6,901 nt of DNA, from positions 1-6,901 of the forward strand of contig CACZNW010000115.1 in assembly GCA_902782595.1 (NCBI GenBank), read 5' to 3'. Both the position numbers and the translations under genes were made by a program. This DNA comes from an uncultured Methanobrevibacter sp. (lineage in GTDB: Archaea; Methanobacteriota; Methanobacteria; Methanobacteriales; Methanobacteriaceae). Each line of letters begins with the position of its first letter. Position 1 is the first letter of the stretch. Shown in pieces: positions 1 to 5,000 of this stretch. The notes below the pieces were generated by a model. That model ran no database searches. It saw nothing but the letters and a program-made list of their open reading frames with translations, and was not told the origin of the DNA.

Positions 1-83
1 ATCTAAATGTATTTTTAGGAGCCCTAATCATATCACAAGGATACTACTCAAAAACGGCCATACAACAACTATCTGAGAACTAA
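1..83 (+). CDS. 3' end of an unidentified protein (partial)
   Basis: The plus-strand frame beginning at base 3 is open from the left edge to a TAA at 81-83 and gives 26 residues ending in SKTAIQQLSEN. The other two plus frames hit stops earlier (bases 4-6 and 74-76), which alone is weak evidence in so short a stretch. Support comes from ordinary amino-acid composition, with a hydrophobic stretch (VFLGALIIS) followed by a polar tail, and from a run of seven T starting 22 bases after the stop, a typical archaeal terminator. The family is not recognisable from this tail; a transposase or a membrane protein end are both possible. It would converge on the NRPS/MATE operon. The gene start is outside the window. 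Confidence 0.45.
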   Translation, partial: LNVFLGALIISQGYYSKTAIQQLSEN

Positions 84-102
84 AAAATTCAGACCCCTAA
101 AA

Positions 103-113
103 TATTTTTTTCA
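103..113 (+). terminator. Oligo-T terminator candidate for the left-edge gene
   Basis: Seven consecutive T at 105-111 lie 22 bases downstream of the TAA at 81-83, in the sense orientation for a plus-strand gene. Archaeal RNA polymerase terminates at oligo-T tracts without needing a hairpin, so this fits if the organism is an archaeon. A further T-rich stretch follows at 115-122. The call depends on the partial gene being real. Confidence 0.35.
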
Positions 114-143
114 TTATATTTTCCAATAGTTAATGGGATATAT

Positions 144-165
144 GTGATGTTTGTTGAAACATTAT
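144..165. repeat. Stem-loop, perfect 6-bp core
   Basis: ATGTTT (147-152) and AAACAT (157-162) are perfect inverted repeats around a GTTG loop. Read as plus-strand RNA, the stem extends outward by U-A and two G-U pairs to 144 and 165. It lies in the non-coding gap between the two convergent genes. No neighbouring T tract makes it a clear terminator, and its role is unknown. Confidence 0.5.
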
Positions 166-194
166 GTATGAAAGTTATATGACGATAGTTTCAG

Positions 195-226
195 TTTTAA
201 TTGGAGGTTTCTTCCAACTATTAAAA
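195..226. repeat. Bulged stem-loop, 11 bp
   Basis: TTTTAATTGGA (195-205) pairs with TCCAA (213-217) plus TTAAAA (221-226). The loop is 7 bases, and three unpaired bases (218-220) bulge on the 3' arm. It is about 120 bases past the stop of the MATE gene, and could be a secondary terminator, an RNA-processing structure or a remnant of a mobile-element end. None of these is demonstrated. Confidence 0.45.
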
Positions 227-255
227 TAATTAATTTCACACTCAATTAAACGATG

Positions 256-282
256 ATAATTACGAGCAAGTATTGTAATTAT
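256..282. repeat. Stem-loop, perfect 8-bp inverted repeat
   Basis: ATAATTAC (256-263) and GTAATTAT (275-282) are exact inverted repeats separated by 11 bases. It lies some 60 bases downstream of the MATE stop codon and just beyond that gene's T7 tract. The stem is A+T-rich, so chance occurrence is not excluded. It may bind a dimeric regulator, form a 3'-end RNA hairpin, or have no function. Confidence 0.4.
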
Positions 283-312
283 TAATAGTAATTTGCATAA
301 TAATGTATGGAG

Positions 313-323
313 GTAAAAAAATA
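313..323 (-). terminator. Oligo-T terminator candidate for the NRPS-MATE operon
   Basis: On the minus strand, seven consecutive T (the complement of 315-321) begin 22 bases after the MATE stop codon at 344-346. No strong hairpin precedes it, only a 4-bp palindrome at 331-339, which suits the oligo-T termination used by archaea better than a bacterial intrinsic terminator. No further minus-strand gene lies between it and the left edge, so it probably ends the operon transcript. Confidence 0.45.
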
Positions 324-343
324 ACTAATAATCACTGATAAAT

Positions 344-2086
344 CTATCTGCCTATGGTTATTACAGTACTGTTTAGTCCTATAATGCGGGCATATTCTAT
401 TTTATCAGCAATTTTATTTAAAATGGCGATATTTGAAAATTTATCTCCATCATCAATAACTGTTGGATCAAATTCTTTTCCTTCATCTTTTATGGATACA
501 ACAACATTTTCATCGGTTATGTTAATTATGAAATCAATTGACTTTAAATTATCATTATTCTGAATAATATAACCTAACATATCCTCTATGGCCAGTGATA
601 AAAGGGAAATTGTCCTTTCATCAAGAATATCATTAAATACTTTTGACATATCTCTAACGAAAGTCACTACTTCATTTATATCTCCATCCAAACTGAATTC
701 GAATTGATTTTTTAAAGAGTTATCTTTTACTAGCAATAATCCCTTATATTCCCCATCAGTTTTTTTATTAATAAATTTGGTTGTTATTATTATGCAGATT
801 ATTGTAATGATTTCTGCTAAAACAAAACATAACCAAATTGAGGTTGGACCAAATAAGTTTATTAAAGGATAAATAAGGCCAATTGGTAAAATTAAACCTT
901 CAAGAGCGGATATGGTCAATGCAATTGATTTTCTTTTTATGGCTTGCATATAAAACATCATTAAAAATGTAATTGCATTTCCGACATAACTTAATGCATA
1001 TAATCTAACTGCAGTAACTACTAACTCCACATCAACGCCTTGTTTAACGGAATACATCACAACTGCAAGTTGAGGATATACAACAAAGATTAATGACATG
1101 ATGAAACTTGCAATTATAACTATTTTAAATGACTGCTTCATCAAATGGGTTACAGTATTATAATCCTCCTCATTATAGTAAATTGAAACTATTGGAGACA
1201 TTGACTGGGCAGTACCAATCAGGAATATAAATAATATGAATAATAGGTTTCTACAAATTCCAAATGCGGCAAATCCTGAACTTCCCATTAATGACCCGAT
1301 AACATTGTTGAATACAAGTAAATTTATTGTTAAGAATAATTGTGAAGATGAAGATGAAAATCCTAAAACTACAATGTCTTTTAAATAAGTAAAGAGTGTG
1401 GAAATTTTATATTTCGCTAATCCAACAATTTTCATTGTCCTGTCATCCATAAAGAAATATCTCATCAGATAGAGAGTGCCTACAATAAAACCTGTTGAGG
1501 TCGCTAATCCTGCACCAAATATGCCTAAATCAAAAATTGAAATATAAACAAAGTCAAGAATTAGATTCACAATATTGGCCAATAACAATGCTTGAAATGC
1601 CATGTTGGGTTTACCGTCAACACGAACAAAATATGACAGTCCCATAATTAGGAATATAAATGGAATTCCTATGATGTATGCGGTGAAATAATCTTTAACA
1701 AGAGGTATAATATTTGTAGTTTGACACAGTATGCTTATTATAATGTCCATATTTAAAAAACAAACTAACGCAAATAAAATCCCTAAAACAATTAGAGAAA
1801 TGAATGCTATTGTAAAATAAAGATTTCCTTTTTCTTCGTCATGATCACTTTTTGCGGTGGAACTGATTAAACTTCCTCCGAAACCAACCATCCAATATAA
1901 TAAATTAATAAATGTCAAAATTGGAGCTACAACTTGAATTGCAGAAATGTTAATGGCTCCAATTAAAAAACTGACAATCAGGGAGTCTACAACCATACTT
2001 ATATTTGTAGACATTGACATTAACAGTGTTGGGAGGAAAAATTCCCTAAACTTCCTATTTATTAAATTGTAATTTCGCCCATACAT
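344..2086 (-). CDS. MATE-family efflux transporter fused to a C-terminal RsbW/GHKL-like domain
   Basis: This encodes a 580-residue inner-membrane protein. Residues 1-440 look like a MATE (MatE) antiporter: about twelve hydrophobic helices in two halves, a first-helix VVDSLIV segment, and the family's GKPNMAF...NIVNLILDFVYI stretch (158-182), which precedes helix 6. MATE proteins are usually about 450 residues and export organic compounds in exchange for Na+ or H+. The extra 120-140 residues (460-580) resemble RsbW-type histidine-kinase-like ATPases, described as a separate entry. The ATG at 2084-2086 is preferred because it lies 6 bases after the NRPS stop and directly before the first helix. 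The upstream sequence TAGAGTAGATAAAA has no good Shine-Dalgarno match, so translation is probably coupled to the synthetase. There is no room for a separate promoter. Context suggests it exports the NRPS product or confers self-protection; the substrate is inferred only from position. Confidence 0.9.
   Translation of the reverse strand: MYGRNYNLINRKFREFFLPTLLMSMSTNISMVVDSLIVSFLIGAINISAIQVVAPILTFINLLYWMVGFGGSLISSTAKSDHDEEKGNLYFTIAFISLIVLGILFALVCFLNMDIIISILCQTTNIIPLVKDYFTAYIIGIPFIFLIMGLSYFVRVDGKPNMAFQALLLANIVNLILDFVYISIFDLGIFGAGLATSTGFIVGTLYLMRYFFMDDRTMKIVGLAKYKISTLFTYLKDIVVLGFSSSSSQLFLTINLLVFNNVIGSLMGSSGFAAFGICRNLLFILFIFLIGTAQSMSPIVSIYYNEEDYNTVTHLMKQSFKIVIIASFIMSLIFVVYPQLAVVMYSVKQGVDVELVVTAVRLYALSYVGNAITFLMMFYMQAIKRKSIALTISALEGLILPIGLIYPLINLFGPTSIWLCFVLAEIITIICIIITTKFINKKTDGEYKGLLLVKDNSLKNQFEFSLDGDINEVVTFVRDMSKVFNDILDERTISLLSLAIEDMLGYIIQNNDNLKSIDFIINITDENVVVSIKDEGKEFDPTVIDDGDKFSNIAILNKIADKIEYARIIGLNSTVITIGR
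347..709 (-). other. Domain: degenerate RsbW/GHKL ATPase-like module of the MATE protein
   Basis: Residues about 460-580 follow the RsbW-like (HATPase_c_2) pattern: an opening strand FEFSLDG, helices, an N-box-like AIEDMLGYIIQNN (499-511), the G1-type motif DEGKEFDP (534-541, matching the DxGxxFDP pattern), and a closing strand with a retained Asn (LNSTVITI, 571-578). Two features argue against normal ATP use. The Asn that binds Mg-ATP in the N-box (pattern EExxxN) is Tyr506, codon TAT at 569-571, one base from AAT. The lid motif, usually rich in Gly (GxGL), reads FSNIAIL (550-556). In RsbW proteins this fold phosphorylates or sequesters an anti-sigma-factor antagonist. Here it would face the cytoplasm after the last helix and may only bind a partner. 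Confidence 0.7.
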
Positions 2087-2092
2087 TTTTAT

Positions 2093-5000
2093 CTACTCTA
2101 AAAATCGCATTGATCTAAGATAATTAATAAAGTTATTCAAATAGTCATAACTTGTTAAAGGCCAGTATATGTCCATATGATTTAAGATATTGATTGTAAA
2201 CGTATTGGATACATTAACAATGCTTCTATTCTTGGCTTTACCCATACCCACTTGTGTAACAAGTCCTGAAATACCGTCCTGTTTTGTCTCATCATTTCTG
2301 GCTTCATCTAATAACCTGTTAAATTCATCCATTTCTACTTTGGCCATTTCATAACCTTGAGATTTGATTGAATGAAGTACATCTGCATAAGTGATGTAGT
2401 GGCTATTATATGAATTGAACACGGTGTTTTCTTTCGGGGTTTTAGCTAAAGCAACAATGGATTTTGCAACAATATCAATCGGACTGAATTCTGTTTGCGC
2501 AACAAGTAAATCATATGGCATGGCATGTAGAGTAATATATGCTTTTATACGATTGATGAAACCGTTTGATTCAAAGTTAATTTGGAACTCCGCATCGGAT
2601 TCTCTTGCCATCAGATTACCTACACGAACTATCTTGCCTTCGCCACCATTGACAATGTGCTCCAGGACTAGACGTTCTGCTATAAACTTACTGGACAGGT
2701 ATTTATTGTCCAATGCCTGACCAACATACAATGTTTGTTCATCAAATACTGTATCTTTAGGTGGGAAATTATTAACACTTTCACCGGCTGTACTTGTTGT
2801 TGAAACTTGAACATAACAAGCACCAATGTTTTTAGCAAATTCCAATCCATTTTCAACACCAAAAATATTGACATCCTCAATTTGGCTACCTTCAGCAAAG
2901 TGTTTTACATTAGCTGCAGAGTTAATGATTGTGTCGATAGGATAGTTTTCAAGTTTTTTAAAGTCTTCAATATTTGTAATGTCTCCTTCCACAACAAAAA
3001 TCTTTTCACCGAATAAATCTTCGTAATTTTCATTGAAGTAGTAAAAGAGCAGGGATTTTAATCTTTGCTCTCCGCTAAGGCCATTTTTCCCACGTTGTAA
3101 ACAGTAGATAAGACCCTCCTCATTTTCGATAAGTTCTTTCAATATGTGAATTCCTAAAAATCCAGTTGCTCCTGTGAGCAATACATTGCCCAACTCCCGT
3201 AAATCTCCATTTAAAAAATTGTCCATATTGTTCTGAGATAAAATCTCATCAATTCTTGAATAATCATATTGACTTTCCTCATTTTCAACGATTTCGCCAC
3301 CGGAAATAAACTCGGCCAACTCTCTTGGGCTAGGGTAATTAAACAGATCAGCATATTGGACTTCATAACCTTCATTTAAAGCGTGAATGGTAAGTTTAGT
3401 AACAAGTAATGATGTTCCACCAATATCAAAGAAATTGTCTGTAACTCCAACTTTATTTAAGCCTAAAATTTCTTCAAATGCAGATGCAAAGAATGCTTCG
3501 ACATTATTCGCTGGTTTTACATATTCATTGGATATTTCAGGAATCGGTAATTTCTTAACTTCAATTTTTCCATTCAATGTCCAAGGTAATGCCTTAAGTT
3601 GGACAAAAACAGATGGAATCATATATTTTGTTAATGATTGTGAAATGAAATCCTTTAGTTCGTCCTTATCGATTTCTACATCGGAAGTGTAATAAGCACA
3701 TAAATGGTCGTTTTCATTGATTTTTTTAATTGCACAGACAACCTCTTTGATTGCACCGAATTTTAAAATTGATTGCTCAACTTCTCCCAATTCGATTCTT
3801 AGACCATTAAGTTTAATCTGGTTGTCCAGTCTTCCGTGAATTACGATTTCCCCTTCAGGATCGATTGTACCGTAATCACCGGATTTATAATAATCAATGC
3901 CATTAATTTTAATAAATGATTCTTTTGTACGTTTCTCTTTATTTAAATAACCTTTTCCTACACCTAATCCTCCAATATATACTTCACCTATCACTCCATC
4001 TGGAATTAAGTTGCCGTCAATATCACGCACATCCATAATTACATTGTAATTTGGTTTACCTGTTGTGATATGGTCTGCACTTGTAAGCAATTTATGGTTT
4101 GTATGTATTGTTGTTTCTGATGGTCCGTATCCATTGTATAGGTTAACATCAGGATTTATGGATTTAATTCTAGTATATAATTGTGGTTTAAATGGTTCTC
4201 CTGCTAAAGAAACGGATTTAAGATTTTTGAATGCTTCCTGCATTTCTTCTAAATCCAGGTATTGGAATAGTCTTGAAGGTGTTCCGGCCATTGCATCAAC
4301 TTTTGTACGTTTAATCAATCTTGCAAGAGCAATCACGTCTTTTGCTTCAATGTCGCTTGCAAATACATATGTTAAACCGTGTGTTAATGGTACTAAAACA
4401 TCACAGACTGAAATATCAAATGTTACTGTTTGAATTCCCAAAACTCTTTTTCTGTTTGTTACCACGTCGGTAATGTAGTTGTTTTCAGGTTTTACCAGCA
4501 AATAGTTTGTAATATTCCTGTGGGTGAGCATAACTCCTTTAGGATTTCCTGTTGATCCTGAAGTATAAATTAAAAATGCCAAATTGTCCGGACTAAATTC
4601 CACAACAGGATTGCTTTCATTTTCCTCTTTTAACAAGTCAAAAACATTCAATGTATTGTTGTCACTAAAATCAGAAATGATGTAATCGGCTTCAGAGTCA
4701 TTGTATATGTAATTAATACGTTCTTCAGGGTATTCGGGGTCAACTGGAATAAATGCCGCTCCTGTTTTAATAATTCCCCACATGGATGCAGTCAGGTTGC
4801 TGTCCCGTTTAAGTTTAAATAAAACTTTGTCTCCTGGTTTAACTCCTCTTTTAATTAAAGCATTGGCAATACGATTGGCTTTACGGTTCAGCTCATCATA
4901 TGTAAATTCACCATCTTCAGCAATTAAAGCAAGTTTGTCTTTATTTTCCTCAACGGTCTCGTGAAATACTTCGTTTAAGAATGGATTGAATGAATAATCG

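Larger units (their letters stand above)
84..343. other. Non-coding gap between convergent genes
   Basis: These 260 bases hold no convincing coding sequence on either strand: the ATG-initiated frames are at most about 16 codons and lack ribosome-binding sites. They contain the T7 tracts and three stem-loops listed separately. I see no tRNA, CRISPR repeat or clear promoter. A GGAGGT at 309-314 on the plus strand looks like a Shine-Dalgarno sequence but has no start codon at a useful distance. Confidence 0.6.

Noticed and set aside
179..229. 16-codon plus-strand frame (ATG at 179, hydrophobic peptide ending FFQLLK)
   Set aside because: It has no Shine-Dalgarno sequence, very short length and overlap with the 195-226 stem-loop. 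Nothing distinguishes it from chance.
309..314. GGAGGT as a plus-strand ribosome-binding site
   Set aside because: The following bases contain no ATG, GTG or TTG at 5-12 bases, and the next ATG (354) opens only an antisense shadow frame.
331..339. Palindrome ATCACTGAT as a terminator hairpin
   Set aside because: Four base pairs around a single-base centre cannot form a stable RNA hairpin. The T7 tract alone is the better terminator signal.
354..563. Plus-strand open frame of 69 codons, and the other plus-strand frames of 60-122 codons across 2415-6626
   Set aside because: All are antisense to well-supported domain coding, show no recognisable motifs and have low-complexity Ser/Thr/Asn-rich composition typical of antisense shadows.
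2680..2898. Minus-strand 72-codon open frame
   Set aside because: It lies in another frame inside the reductase domain, whose own frame carries the catalytic Thr and YxxxK motif here.
2096..3193. Terminal thioesterase
   Set aside because: No GxSxG hydrolase motif at a suitable place. The GATGFLG Rossmann motif and YxxxK identify a reductase.
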